A stretch of 64,000 nucleotides of DNA from the NCBI GenBank assembly GCA_017893485.1, contig CM030360.1:143335697-143399696 (forward strand). The letters are read 5' to 3'. The DNA is from Hemerocallis citrina. Taxonomy: Eukaryota; Streptophyta; Magnoliopsida; Asparagales; Asphodelaceae. The translations under genes were made by a program, and so were the position numbers. Below, one piece after another: positions 36,645 to 48,035 of this stretch; position 1 is the first letter of the stretch; each line of letters opens with the position of its first letter. The notes under the pieces are model-generated. The model searched no databases. It worked only from the letters and a program-made list of their open reading frames with translations, and had not been told where the DNA came from.

Positions 36645-36859
36645 ACCTCCACCTTGGATTGCATACGAATGCTATCAACATGATGTGATTACTCATCTCC
36701 AAACTCTACTATACTCTACTTGCGAATATACTTGAGAACAATAGTTTCTTCTTCAAGTTGAACAACTCTTCTACACAATCTCACTGGTCAGTATACCCCC
36801 TCATGGGCACACCTCAGTAGGCATTATCACGAAGTCGCCAACCTCCGCACGAACTCCAC

Positions 36860-38150
36860 CTACATCGTGGCACTCTCCACCTCTCGAAGATATTCGATTG
36901 TCGTGGTCTCGAATTGATGGTGCTAGTTACGACAGACTAGATGAACTTGTCGGAATAACAGAAAAAGAAGTAAGGACACATGTATAGGTATTTCGGATTT
37001 CCAAAGCTTGTAGATATTGTTTTGGCTTGACCCAACCACTCTCATACCACTAATCACCTTTCGACAGTCCTTAAAAACAGATAGAACTCTACCTCGAGCT
37101 ATGTACGTGCTTCAAGAGTTCCCAAGGAAATCATATTCTGTTTAAACAGAGGAATATGCAAAACTTTCCTTAGAGTGAACATGTTTAGACCTAACATCTT
37201 CAACCAACTGTCCCCTCACCTACTACTTCACAAATCTCCCCAGTTTTCGTTCTCACACAATGCCCTGTAGGAGACTTATAAGTAGAAAATAACTCCCTCT
37301 CGGAGTAAATATGAGAAGAAATCCCTGAGTCAAGAAACCAACTAGACACTACTTCTAAAGAATTTGAGATAAGAAGACACGAATCAACTGAATCACAAGC
37401 ACTAACCACATAGGCGATAGATTTTTCATCCTTCGCATTATTCTGATTCTATAATTTCCAACAATCTTTCTTGATATCCCTGATTTCTTGCAGTACCGGT
37501 AACATATCGAATCCTTTTTACATAGCACTTTGTCTTCTACCTGAAGGACCTTCTACTGCTAGACAACTTGGAGTAGACGTTGATTTCTGAGTCTCCTTCC
37601 TAATTCAATTTTCCTCCAATGCTTTAATTACACCATCCACTGTAATATTCTCCTTAGCAGATTTACCGTGTAGCATGATAGTAATCAAATGCTTGTACGA
37701 ATCCGACAGTAAAATATATCAAGTTGAAAGCTTTATCTTCCTTACTCACATCCGTGTTGATTGCTTTGAGTTCAGATAGAACCTTGTTGAACTCTGTGAT
37801 GTGGTCTTGGAGAACGGTACATTCCTCAATAGAGAAACAAAATAATTTTCTTTTCTAATGCATCCAATCAAATAACGATGAACCAGAGTAGTGAGCTATG
37901 AGTTTTTCCCACAAACTCGTCGCACCAGTTTCTTCAACAAACTTGCACTTGACCTCGTTTGTTAATGATAGTCGGATTAGACTTACAACTCTTTCAAAAA
38001 TATCATTCCAAACATCCTCCTTCATATCATATTGCTTTTTCTTCTTTTTGACGGCTAGCTGTAGACGTTTTTAAACTAGGAAATCATACATGTCTACCTT
38101 CAAAAGAATGAAGTTGATCTTTCTAATCTACTTGATCTATAAAAGACTGT
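36860..38150 (-). pseudogene. Copia Gag and protease/pre-integrase remnant
   Basis: Minus-strand translation in changing frames shows a Gag related to Tnt1-type elements (VSLIRLSLTNEV, LWEKLIAHY, HITEFNKVLSELK), then a protease segment at 37200-37409 with FLDSGISSHI, the DSG-type active site. This is followed by a pre-integrase stretch (LHIPLFKQNMISLGTLEA). Integrase core, RT and RNase H are absent. Confidence 0.75.
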
Positions 38151-38168
38151 GAAGCTCTGCTATCACTT

Positions 38169-38887
38169 TGTTGGGATGGGATGTCTACACACCGGTGGCG
38201 CAGCGGAACTAAATAAAGCAATGAGGAAGTCCAAGTTGATGAGATGAATAAATTGAGCAAGCAAGCAAATAGATCCACCAATCCAACACAACGAGGATTT
38301 ATCTCGGTTAGCTTTCGCTTATTTGGACGGGAAATATATGAAGATATAATATTCAACTGGAAGAGATTATAAGGAGTTAATGATTCACTTAATACAATGA
38401 ATTAAAATCGCTCACCAAGAACTATTCTCTCTCAAGTCTCTCTTTGCAATGGAGAAAATATCATTGAAGTACTCTACCTCTCATATTGGAGGCTACAACA
38501 ATATAAATAGAAGAAGAATAGAGAGAATCCTAAGTTAATCTCGATTCTCAATCATCCGATATAACCTGAAGAAGTAGTAATTGAACAGGAGTCGTACAAT
38601 CTGACTTGGAGTTAAAAATTGAGCTGAAACGACCTAATATTTCGAGGCACAAAAAGAACACAACGCCACGCACGGTCGGTCGTTCAAATGACCGGTCGAA
38701 CGATCTCCTCTTGACCAAAACCCTGCACAATAGTGGTTGGGTGTGTGGTCGACTGACCAGTCAACCGCTCCTCTCTGACTGCTGCTGTTGCTATTTTCTC
38801 TTATACTGTCTTTGACGCTTCGACCTCCATGATTCATCATACCTTATTCTAATCTGAACCACTAGTATTCAAGACATAATCCTAACA
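38169..38887 (-). repeat. 5' LTR of minus-strand copia
   Basis: 719 bp. On the minus strand it starts TGTTAGGATT and ends CATCCCAACA. Confidence 0.85.
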
Positions 38888-39113
38888 GTCCATGTGATCC
38901 TATCACCCCCATTAGTGGTGGTGGATCATTTCACATGAAAGATAAACAGTTGAAACGAAAAAAAAGAAGGTAATAGGTCAAAATTGCAGAATTAGATTGT
39001 TACCCAACAACTTATTATTCTTTGGAGAATTCGGTCGAATTAAATCGACTTGCAATAATTAGAAAAGTAGTCAAAAGAAGGACAAAGAAATATTTTTCGG
39101 AACCAATATAAAA

Positions 39114-39266
39114 TTAGATAGTAAGAGAATTACAAGCTATATTTCTTAGTCTCTCTCTTCTTCTCTTTCATTACAATAATTTCTCTGTTAGATAGCTAGC
39201 TCTTAGTTCTTTCTGTTGTCTCTTTAATAGATAGAATATGTTCCCATATATTTATAGAGTAGTAAT
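39114..39266. repeat. Direct repeat, left copy (hAT target)
   Basis: About 150 bp including TTAGATAGCTAGCTCTTAG closely matches 61162-61309. This copy was split by the hAT insertion at its gtagtaat; it continues at 60909. Confidence 0.85.
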
Positions 39267-39443
39267 TAGGGATGCTCTTGGATAAGGATATAATCGATCC
39301 GATCCGTATTCGAATCCGAAATTTTTGCGCATACGGATATGAAAAATTCGTATCCTGGAGGATACGGATACGGATTCAGATATCAAAATCCAAAAAAAGT
39401 CGGATGCAGATACGGATTTGGATACGGATATCTACAAATATAA

Positions 39444-39448
<5 letters not shown>

Positions 39449-39530
<82 letters not shown>
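39449..39530. repeat. (TA)n microsatellite
   Basis: About 80 bp of pure TA, ending exactly at the left end of a Mutator-like MITE. Confidence 0.95.
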
Positions 39531-39532
<2 letters not shown>

Positions 39533-40187
39533 TAAATGCTCTATTAAAAATGGGTTTGTTTTCACGGGTTGGAAAACAGCGATCTGAGCCATTGGATTGC
39601 TCTTGATCGTGATCAGCGGCTTAGATCGTTGCCGCCCATCATCCAATAACACTTAAGTAACGAAAGGTTAATTTGGAAATTTTATCCCAAATAACTCTTC
39701 ACCTGATTGGCTCTGAAAAATTGATATAACCTAGGCCATTGTTGGGAACATCGGTCTAGGTTATAAAAAATTGGATCATAGGCCGTTGTTTGGAACAACG
39801 GCCTTCATTCAATTTTTTATAACTGCCTAGGCTATAAAATTTCGTTGTTCAAATAACCTAGGCTATAAAATTTTATAACTTAGGCCATTGTTAGGAACAA
39901 CGACCTAGGTTATAAAAAATTGAATGAAGGCCGTTGTTCTAAACAACGGCCTATGATTGAATTTTTTATAACGCAAACAACGGCCTAGGTTATATCAATT
40001 TTTTAGAGCGAATCAGGCGAAGAGTTATTTGGGAAAAAATTCCTAAATTAACCCTCCACTGATCAATTGAAACGGGTGATGGGGGGCTCGATCTGAGCCA
40101 CTGATCACGATCATGAGCGATCCAACGGCTTAGATCGCTATTTTCCAACCCGTGAAAACTAGACCCGATTTCAACTGAGCATTTGCC
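39531..40187. mobile_element. Mutator-like MITE between (TA)n tracts, 657 bp
   Basis: Terminal inverted repeats of at least 110 bp begin GGTAAATGCTC / GGCAAATGCTC and include GTTTTCACGGGTTGGAAAA. The core contains several GGCCGTTGTT...AACAACGGCC hairpins. Both features recur in the 16.9-kb element at 40849, so it looks like a short derivative of that family. It has no coding sequence. Confidence 0.8.
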
Positions 40188-40201
40188 ATATATATATATA
40201 T

Positions 40202-40370
40202 GGGTGGCAGCGATCTGAGCCGCTGATCACGATCAAGATGATCCAATGGCTCAGGTCGATATTTTCCAACCGGTGAAAACAAGCCTGTTTTCAATGGAGC
40301 ATTTGTCTATATATATATATATATGATATTTTCCAACCGGTGAAAACAAACCCGTTTTCAATGGAGCATT

Positions 40371-40372
<2 letters not shown>
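40202..40372. mobile_element. Two truncated right ends of the same MITE family
   Basis: 40202-40303 and 40326-40372 each repeat TTTTCCAACCGGTGAAAAC...GGAGCATTTGTC, the right terminal repeat, and are separated by TA runs. They look like a partial duplication across the microsatellite. Confidence 0.7.
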
Positions 40373-40417
<45 letters not shown>

Positions 40418-40418
<1 letters not shown>

Positions 40419-40772
40419 GAGCCTTTCGGTTGAGAACTAATTTTGGTAAGAACTCCGTGAGAACTCAAGGAGTACACCCCCTATGAAAAATCCAAATCGG
40501 CCATCTCGTTCTACACGCCTTAGATAGCATAACATAAAGAATTCAAATAATTGGAAGTTCATTTGCCCATCCATCAAATGGAGTACAATTTTCAGCCATA
40601 CAATTTTGTGATGATGTAAATCATGGGAAAACAAACATCAAATTACGTGATTTCTTTATGTTATGCTATCTAAGGCGTGTAGAACAAGATGGCCGGTTCG
40701 GTTTTTCATGGGGGGGTCTACTCCTTGAGTTCTCACGGAGTTCTCACCAAATTAGTTCTCAACCGAAAGGCT

Positions 40773-40774
<2 letters not shown>
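40418..40774. mobile_element. Long-TIR MITE between (TA)n tracts, 357 bp
   Basis: Inverted repeats of about 125 bp begin GGAGCCTTTCGGTTGAGAAC. They are unrelated in sequence to the neighbouring GGCAAATG family but likewise abut TA runs on both sides. Confidence 0.8.

Positions 40775-40848
<74 letters not shown>
40775..40848. repeat. (TA)n microsatellite at left end of the large MULE
   Basis: About 74 bp of TA. A shorter TA run (57758-57776) flanks the other end of the large element. Confidence 0.95.
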
Positions 40849-40852
<4 letters not shown>

Positions 40853-41330
40853 AATGTTCGGTTGAAAATGGGTTTGTTTTCAACCGAGTTGGAAAATGCC
40901 ATTCCCAGCCCTCCGATCGCTCGAGATCTTGATGAGCGGATCAGATTCGCTCCGCTCTGATTGAAGAGGTTCGTTAGTGTTTTAGCAGATGGTACTTCAC
41001 GCCAAAAAATGCTTCGGTTTTTTGGCATGAAGGTTTTTTTGTCGAAAAAATCACTTAGGCCGTTGTTGGAAATAACTGCCTAGGTTGTTTTTAAAAAAAA
41101 ATCAACCTTGACCGTTGTTTATAATAACGGCCAAGATATGTACAAGTGTTTTTCCAAACACTTGTACATACTCAGATCTTCCTCACTTTATCTTCATCAC
41201 AAACTCTCTCTCTCTTTCTCTTGAGCTCCCGAAACCCATCCCGAAACCCTAGTTCTCTCTCCAAACTCCTTTTGTCGATCTCTTTGCCTTCTCGATCTCC
41301 CCCTCTTGTCGAAGCCTCTCTATCCCTCTC
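40849..41330 (+). repeat. Left terminal inverted repeat of the large MULE
   Basis: Pairs with about 57230-57757 on the minus strand. It includes GAGATCTTGATGAGCGGATC and a GGCCGTTGTT pair, and passes into a CT-rich leader before the first gene. Confidence 0.75.
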
Positions 41331-41689
41331 TCCCTCTCCCGAATACCCCAAACCCTAACCTATCCCGATATCCCAAATCACCTGAACCCTAGCACAAATT
41401 CTCCAACGTCCTAGCCTCTACAACTTGTTCATCTACAGCAGCGGCTTCTCACGTCTTCGCCAACTCTCACTCTCTCTCTTTGGACTAGGTATTTACTTAA
41501 TCACAATTTAATATAATGGACTATGTTAATTTATTGAATTTTTTTTCAATTTTTGAGTTTGATTTTTTGTATTATGCGTAATAGTCTATAATTTAGAGAG
41601 CATACAATTAGCTCAGATTAAGTGTGTTATATATATTTTGTTGACATTTTTGTAGATGTAGTGTTAGTTGTGGTTGTGGAATATAGGAA

Positions 41690-42660
41690 AGCAAACAAAA
41701 GAGATCCAAAAATTTCCAAATTTTACGAGTAGGTCGGACTCACCGCGTAGAAGGTAACGGAATATGTAAAGGCGATTTCTGTCTCATGGTTTGCAAGATA
41801 CGTCTGTTTATCACTTTTATTCAATAAAATGGATATAAAGCGATACACGGCCGTATCTTTCAAACCGAGAGTCGGAACTCACATCTGCAAGTTTTGTTGG
41901 CTTGTGTTTGGTGTGCCAAACTTGACGGCCAAATTTAGGAATTTTTGCATCTCGTTTGTGTTGTTTTGACGCGTATATGAAAAAACTTCAATCTACCTCA
42001 GAAATTTTTTAGTACGTTCTCAATAGAAAAATGCTTAAACGAAGTCCAAAAAATACGAAACTATAAGAGTAGGTTGGGCTAACCATTCACAATCCAACGC
42101 AATTTGTATTTGTGAGTTCCGACCCACGGTTTGCGAGATACGTCAATGTATCGCTTTCCGCTTTTTTTTAAAGAGTGAAAGTGATACACGGCCGTATCTT
42201 TCAAACCGTGGATCGGAACTCACTTCTACAAGTTGTATTGGCTTGTGTTTGGTGTGCCAGACTTGACGGCCAAATTTTGGAATTTTTGCATGCTGTTTGT
42301 GTTGTTTTGCCACGTATATGAAATAACTTCAATATACCTCGGCACTTTTTTAGTACGGTCTCAATAGAAAAATGCTTAAACGAAGTTCAAAAAATACGAA
42401 ATTGTGCTAGTAGGTTGGGCTAACCATTCACAACCCAACGCAACTTGTATTTACGAGTTCCGACCCACGGTTTGCGAGATACATCAATGTATCGCGTTCC
42501 GTTCTTTTTTCAAGAGTGAAAGCGATACACGGCCGTATCTTTCAAACCGTGGGTCGGAACTTGCTTCTACAAGTTGCGTTGGCTTGTGTTTGGTGTGCCA
42601 GACTTGACAGCCAAATTTTAGAATTTTTGCATGTCGTTTGTGTTGTTTTGACGCGCATAA
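41690..42660. repeat. Hairpin array upstream of the PMD gene (three units)
   Basis: Three units spaced about 335 bp. In each, CGGTTTGCGAGATAC...TGTATCGC is followed by GCGATACACGGCCGTATC and TTTCAAACCG, so each unit can fold on itself with arms near 40 bases. Each unit ends with GGCTTGTGTTTGGTGTGCC. Confidence 0.8.
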
Positions 42661-42922
42661 GCGAACTTTTGAAATTTTTGTATCTCGTTGGCTTGTGTTT
42701 GCTTTTTTTTGGTGAATAATTTGTTTTGTATATGTGAACTTTCTTACAGAGAAATAATTAGAACGAGGAGAACCGGAAGGACATCTAGGGATGCTCGGGG
42801 GGAACATTCCATAGAAGTAAGAGAACTATTAATTTGTATTGTGCATTTTGTATTTAGTGATATTATTAGTACACTAATAATAATTGTATTTTGTGTTCGT
42901 GTAGGTTGGTGCATCCTCTTCG

Positions 42923-44897
42923 ATGGTACCACATCGTGGTCCAGAACCAATATATGCCGGTGAACTGACCTTGCAAGACCGCCGCAGATCTGCGGCAGTG
43001 TGAGGTGGGACGACGCGGAGTTGTAATTTTTGCACCCACGAGAGCATGCCGGTGCACCCACGTATTGTCGAGTACCTAGTTCCGACCGGTTTCTACGGAA
43101 TCAGCATGATGGGTCAGGTTAAACTCGACCGAGCACTTCTCTCAGTACTCGTGGAGCGATGGAGGCCAGAGTCATACACCTTCCATCTACCTGTTGGAGA
43201 GATGACAGTGACGCTACAGGATATAGCGATGATTTCCGGTCTTCCAATAGATAGGTTGGCCGTGATGGGTAATATAAACTTTGATAAAATAGAGCTGTAT
43301 AATCAACTCCTCGGTACAGAGTTTGATGAGGAGGCCACAAAAGATAAGGATATTTTTGTCGGACAATCAATCCGACTATCTTGGTTGCAGGGACATTTTG
43401 AAGGGACGTTGACCGATGCATCGCCCGACCAGTATGTATAGTCCTACACCAGCGGGTACATTCTAACGGTGCTCGGAGGGGTTCTCTTGCCTAACTCATC
43501 CGGGGATACGGTGCACCTCATGTATCTACGATTGCTCGCCGACCTAGGCTTAGTTGGCCGGTACAGCTGGAGAAGTTTCGCGTTAGCAACGCTATACAGG
43601 TCATTGTGTTCTATAGTGCTAGATGGAACCGAGATGATCGGTTTGATGGTTTTGTTACAGATTTGGTCATGTGAGCGACTACACTTGGGTTGTCCCCGAA
43701 TTAGGAGATCGACGGTAGGTTGGATAGCCGAACTACCAAATCCTCATATGTTAGCACCCTTAGGGGTATATTGGGCAGGTAGTCGGAGTTACAAAGACAA
43801 TCCAAAAGGTGTACTAATGTACTACAGAGACGAGCTAGACTAACTACGAGAAGAGTTCGTGATTTGGGTGTCGTATACACCCGAGCAGGTGGGAAGACTA
43901 CCACCGATGTGCATGACCAGGTCGCAGTTGTGGATGACGACGCCTCCACTCATCAACTTTGGTATAGTGGAACATCTGTGGCCGGAGAGAGTCCTTCGGC
44001 AGCTTCGTCTTCAACAAGATAGTCCCCCTAAGGTGCGCAAATCTATACGACCATGAGTTACACGCTGTGAGGGGTACCGGTCGTATGCCTACTCATGATT
44101 GGGCAGATTTTCATCGTGTTCACGTTGCAGTATGGAACGAGCGACGGTTTGAACATGTAATCGTTAATGTTCCAGAGTACGATGGCAAGCTGCAAGGGAA
44201 GTACATGCAATGGTTCAGATTAATTACACGTTTGTACATCTCTCCCGATATAAAACTACCTGCTGGTGTTCAATGAGTAATTGAAGAGAGGGAGATTGAA
44301 CCACCACTCGCCTATTCTAGTTCACAACCCATGTTCCAACCGAAGGCCTCAGCTATACGTACATTGGTGAGTATAATGTTCAAATTTTGTTGAATGTTCG
44401 TTATATTTAAATTTTATTAAATTTTTTACTTTTTCGAATGTGTTTAATTTTATTTTTTTGGTTTTTTGTTTTAGATTGATAATACGATGGACATGGCAAA
44501 AGAATGCGCGGAGGTAATCAAAAGTAATGCGGGCATGCCTATGAAGAAGTTCGCTCAGAGGATGCTCTCTTCATGTCGTACCAATTTGGATGTTTTGGGA
44601 GAGGGTGAACGTTTGGATAGAGCATTAAGCTCACAGAGAGGGTGACGTAAGAGCGTGAGGGGTAGGCCAGCTGCAGTGCTGTGGAAACAACGGGAACAAC
44701 AACTCAGAGAACAACAAGGTACATCTTCACCTCCACCTCAAGAAGAAGAGCAACAAGATATGAATGAAGAAAGAGTTGTTGGAGACGTTCAAGAGGAGGG
44801 AGAAGAAGAAGAAATTCTTGAGGCATCATCCCCGCTCCGGCGACTAAATTCTGCTCGGAAGTGGCGAGCACCACAACCATACACACCCGGTTCTTAG
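42923..44897 (+). pseudogene. Plant mobile domain (PMD, MAIN/MAIL-like) gene, broken
   Basis: From ATG 42923 the frame reads a short leader, TGA 43001, then a typical PMD: YLVPTGFYGISMMGQ, LVERWRPESYTFHLPVGEMTVTL, QDIAMISGLPIDRLAV, then SWRSFALATLYRSLC and IWSCERLHLGCP. Stops TAG 43439 and TAA 43841 interrupt it. A frameshift just before 44054 moves to HDWADFHRVHVAVWNERR. TGA 44274 precedes a GTGAGT...TTTTAG intron (44367-44474). The last exon has a Gln/Glu-rich tail ending TPGS after TGA 44643. PMD proteins occur both as host genes and as cargo of plant transposons. Here it lies within a MULE, so transposon cargo is likely; its role in transposition is unknown. Confidence 0.88.
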
Positions 44898-45160
44898 CTA
44901 ATACCCGATACAATTTTTTTGTTGTAGTATTTTATTCAAATTTTGTTTTTTTTCCTGTTGTAACTTATTATGTGATAATTGTTGTTCACAAGTTTAAGTG
45001 TTGTTGATGTTGTTGTTATTAATTGGTAATAGTCAATTATGTTGGTGATTTTGGTGGCCGTACGTAGAAATTTATTTGGAGAGTGTAGGTGATGGGAATG
45101 TGCTTGCATTTTGGAGGTGATTCAAGTGTAGCAGCTGTAGCTGGTGTTGGAGTTGTAGAT

Positions 45161-46675
45161 TTTTTTTTTTTAAAAAAACCTAGGCCGTTGTTGAAGACAA
45201 CGGCCTAGGTTGTTTGTTGAAATTTTGTTTCATCAATAACTCTCTATGTATTGGAACATGAAGATAGAGAGCAAGACCATAATTTTTTTTAACCTTAGGC
45301 CGTAATAGGCCAAAAATTGAAGTTTTTGGGGGTGCTCTTTGACTTGGACAAGTTAAAAAGAACAACAAGTTGGAGAGCAACACTCTATTTTTTTAATACC
45401 TAAGGCCGTTGGTAATAGGCCAAAAGTTGAAGTTTTTTGGGTACTCGCTGACTTGTTGAACTTAAAATGAGCAAAAAGTCAGAGAGCAACACCCTATTTT
45501 TTTAATACCTAAGGCCGTTTTATACCTAGAGCAACACCCTATTCCAACAACGGCCTAGGTAATAGGCCGAAAGTTGAAGTTTTTGGGGTGCTCTCTGACT
45601 TGTTGGAGTTAAAAAGAGCAACAAGTCAGAGAGCAACACCCTATTTTTTCTATACCTACGGCCTAGGTAATAGGTAATAGGCCAGGTTGAATAGAGCAAC
45701 AAGTCAGAGAGGAACACCCCTTTTTTTTATACCTTAGGCCGTTGTTGTTATAGGGAAAATTCTCTCTGACTTGGCCAAGTGAAAAAGAGCAACAAGTCAG
45801 AGAGCAACACCCCTTTTATTTATAGCCTGGGCCGTTGTCCCCAACTACGGCCTAGGTTATAACTAAAAATATGAAGTTTTTGCGTTGCGCTCTGACTTGA
45901 CCAACTTGAAAAGTGCAAAAAGTCAGAGAACACCCCTTTAAATTAATACCTTAGGCCGTTGTCTCCAACAACTGCCTAGGTTTGAAGTGTTATGCTTTTT
46001 ACAACTTTCTCTTCACTCTTTACGAATAGTCTCTGTGGAACTTTATACCAAAGATAGATGATCTATGCTTGTATATCGTTTATATTTTTTTTATTTCCAA
46101 TTTTTTCCACCTAACTAACTAATATAAAATCATGATGGTTAGATGTTTACAAAAAATACCAAAAAATAAAACATGATCTTTTCATTTGTAAAAAACAATT
46201 TCTTACATATATTCTTACCTTTACTATGTAAATTCTTCTACATAGCGTACACCTAAAACTTGTTGCTGGTGAGTGTAGGGTTTCAACCCAAGTAGTAACT
46301 TCTAGGTTATTTAAGGATAGGGTTAGGGTAAGGTTAGGGTTAGGGTTTTGTTTTTTATGTTTTTTACAACTATCTCTCCACTCTTTATGAACATTGTCTC
46401 ATGAACTCTACAAAATAGACATTCATACACTTGTACATCGTTTATATTTTTTATTAATTTCCATTTATAGCCACCTTACTAACCAATATAAAATCGTTAA
46501 GATTAAATGTAAAAAAATAAGAAAAAATAAAATATGATATTTTCATTCGTAAAAATCAATAAAATATGAAATTTAGGGTAAGGTTAAGGTAAGCTAGGGT
46601 TGTGGTAGGGTTAAGGGTTAGTGTAGGGTTAGGAGAGTAGGGTTATGGGTTAGGGTTAGGGTTAGTGGTTATAAT
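45161..46675 (+). repeat. Left arm of central inverted repeat
   Basis: Begins with a CCTAGGCCGTTGTTG...CAACGGCCTAGG hairpin. It then has six or seven units of about 110-120 bp, each with GGCCGTTG, AATAGGCC, GAAGTTTTTGGGGTGC and CTCTCTGACTTGTTG words. An AT-rich part and TTAGGG-like repeats (46318-46350, 46570-46670) follow. It matches 47856-49035 in inverse orientation. Confidence 0.82.
46590..46672 (+). repeat. Telomere-like TTAGGG repeats, left arm
   Basis: Degenerate GGGTTAG/GGGTTA repeats ending AGGGTTAGTGGTTATAA. The plant telomere unit is TTTAGGG, so most units here are one T short. Confidence 0.8.
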
Positions 46676-46829
46676 GCTCTTTGTGGCCAATATATATGCA
46701 AAATCTATGACAAGTACAGAGAGCAGTATTACAAGGATCATGTGAATGAGAATGGAATGGAGTTTTATCAACTCATGGATTCTATAAGTTGGACCACATG
46801 TAGATCCCCACATGTAGAACCCAACTAGC

Positions 46830-47690
46830 CTACTATTACATTTGTTATTACAAAGTGGGCATCACATGTAGATCCCCACATGTATAACCGAATAAGGGTA
46901 AAGACCAAGGAAATAGCTATATATTAACTTCACATTGGAGGTTTATCACTTCATATAGCATCCTCGGTCCTTGCTCTTTTTGTCTTCATAGTTTCCCCTT
47001 CACTCGGATAGATTTTGCTAAGTCTATGTCGAGGAATGGAGTGTTCATTTTGTTTAGGATAACTTTTCCTACTATTATTGGAGACTTTACAAAGTGGGCA
47101 TCACATGTAGAAACCCACATATAGAACAAGTCCAATATGGAAAAAACCTAAAGTACATAACTTGATTATTATTACATTTGTTATTACAAAGTGGGCACCA
47201 CATGTAGATCCCAACATGTGTAACCCAATAAGGGAAGATATTCAGTGCGCTGTAGAGCGGAGAGTCATCAGATCCAACATGAAAAAAACCTAAAGTCCAT
47301 AACTTGCCTACTTACATTTGTTATTACAAAGTGGGCATCACATGTAGATCCCCACATGTATAACCCAATAAGGGTAAAGATTCAGTGCGCTTTAGAACGG
47401 AGAGTCATCAGATCCAACATGGAAAAAACCTAAAGTCCCTAACTTGCCTACTATTACATTTGTTATTACAAAGTGGGCACCACATGTAGATCCCCACATG
47501 TATAACCCAATAAGGGTAAAGATTCAGTGCGCTTTAGAACGGAGAGTCATCAAATCCAACATGGGAAAAACTTAAAGTTCCTAACTTGCCTACTATTACA
47601 TTTCACTCCACAAAGTGGGAACCACATGTAGATCCCCATATGTATAACCCAATAAGGGAAAATATTCAGTGCATTGTACTACCCCCAACT
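46830..47690 (+). repeat. Tandem repeats of about 143 bp in the loop
   Basis: Four to six units share TTTGTTATTACAAAGTGGGC, CACATGTAGATCCCCACATG, TAACCCAATAAGGG, ATTCAGTGCGCT and AGAGTCATCAGATCC. The CACATGTAGATCCCCACATG part is an imperfect palindrome. Small open frames here are by-products. Confidence 0.85.
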
Positions 47691-47739
47691 ACAAATATTA
47701 ACCGAATTAATGAACCAAACATAACCCTATTCATAACCA

Positions 47740-48035
47740 TACACTCAACCCTAACCCTACCATAACCCTACCATAATCGTACTTATGAGTAGGGTAAGGG
47801 TAGGGTTAGGGTTAATAAGCCGTTTTTTGGAAAATTCAGATGAGTTTGAAAATTGGAATGTTTTTATAACCACTAACCCTAACACTAACCCTAACCCTAA
47901 CCCTATCCCATAACCCTACACTCTTAACCCTACAATAACCCTAACCCTACCCCTAACCCCCGCTTACCCTAACCCTACCTCTAACCCCCATTAACACTAA
48001 CCCTAACCCTAACCCTAACCCTAACCATACAATAA
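47740..48035 (-). repeat. Telomere-like CCCTAA repeats, right arm
   Basis: CCCTAACCCTAA tracts in opposite orientation to 46590-46672. The two tracts share TTATAACCACTAACCC-type edges, which shows they are inverted copies of one sequence. Confidence 0.8.

Larger units (their letters stand above)
35939..38887 (-). mobile_element. Internally deleted Ty1/copia element, minus strand
   Basis: Direct terminal repeats at 35939-36644 and 38169-38887 begin TGTTGGGATG and end CCTAACA on the plus strand. Flanks ATCCA (35934-35938) and GTCCA (38888-38892) match at four of five bases. On the minus strand a primer-site-like TGATAGCAGAGC follows the right-hand LTR and a purine tract (AAGGTGGAGG) precedes the left-hand LTR. 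The interior is only about 1.5 kb, so most of pol is deleted. Confidence 0.85.

Noticed and set aside
39418..39652. Ile/Tyr repeat open frames
   Set aside because: Translation of (TA)n; same for 40658-41028.
46830..47690. Regular repeats resembling a CRISPR array
   Set aside because: Units of about 143 bp repeat end to end with no unique spacers, and the context is a plant transposon.
47740..48035. True telomere or chromosome-fusion site
   Set aside because: Units are degenerate, and both tracts are parts of a transposon inverted repeat with conserved flanking sequence on each side.
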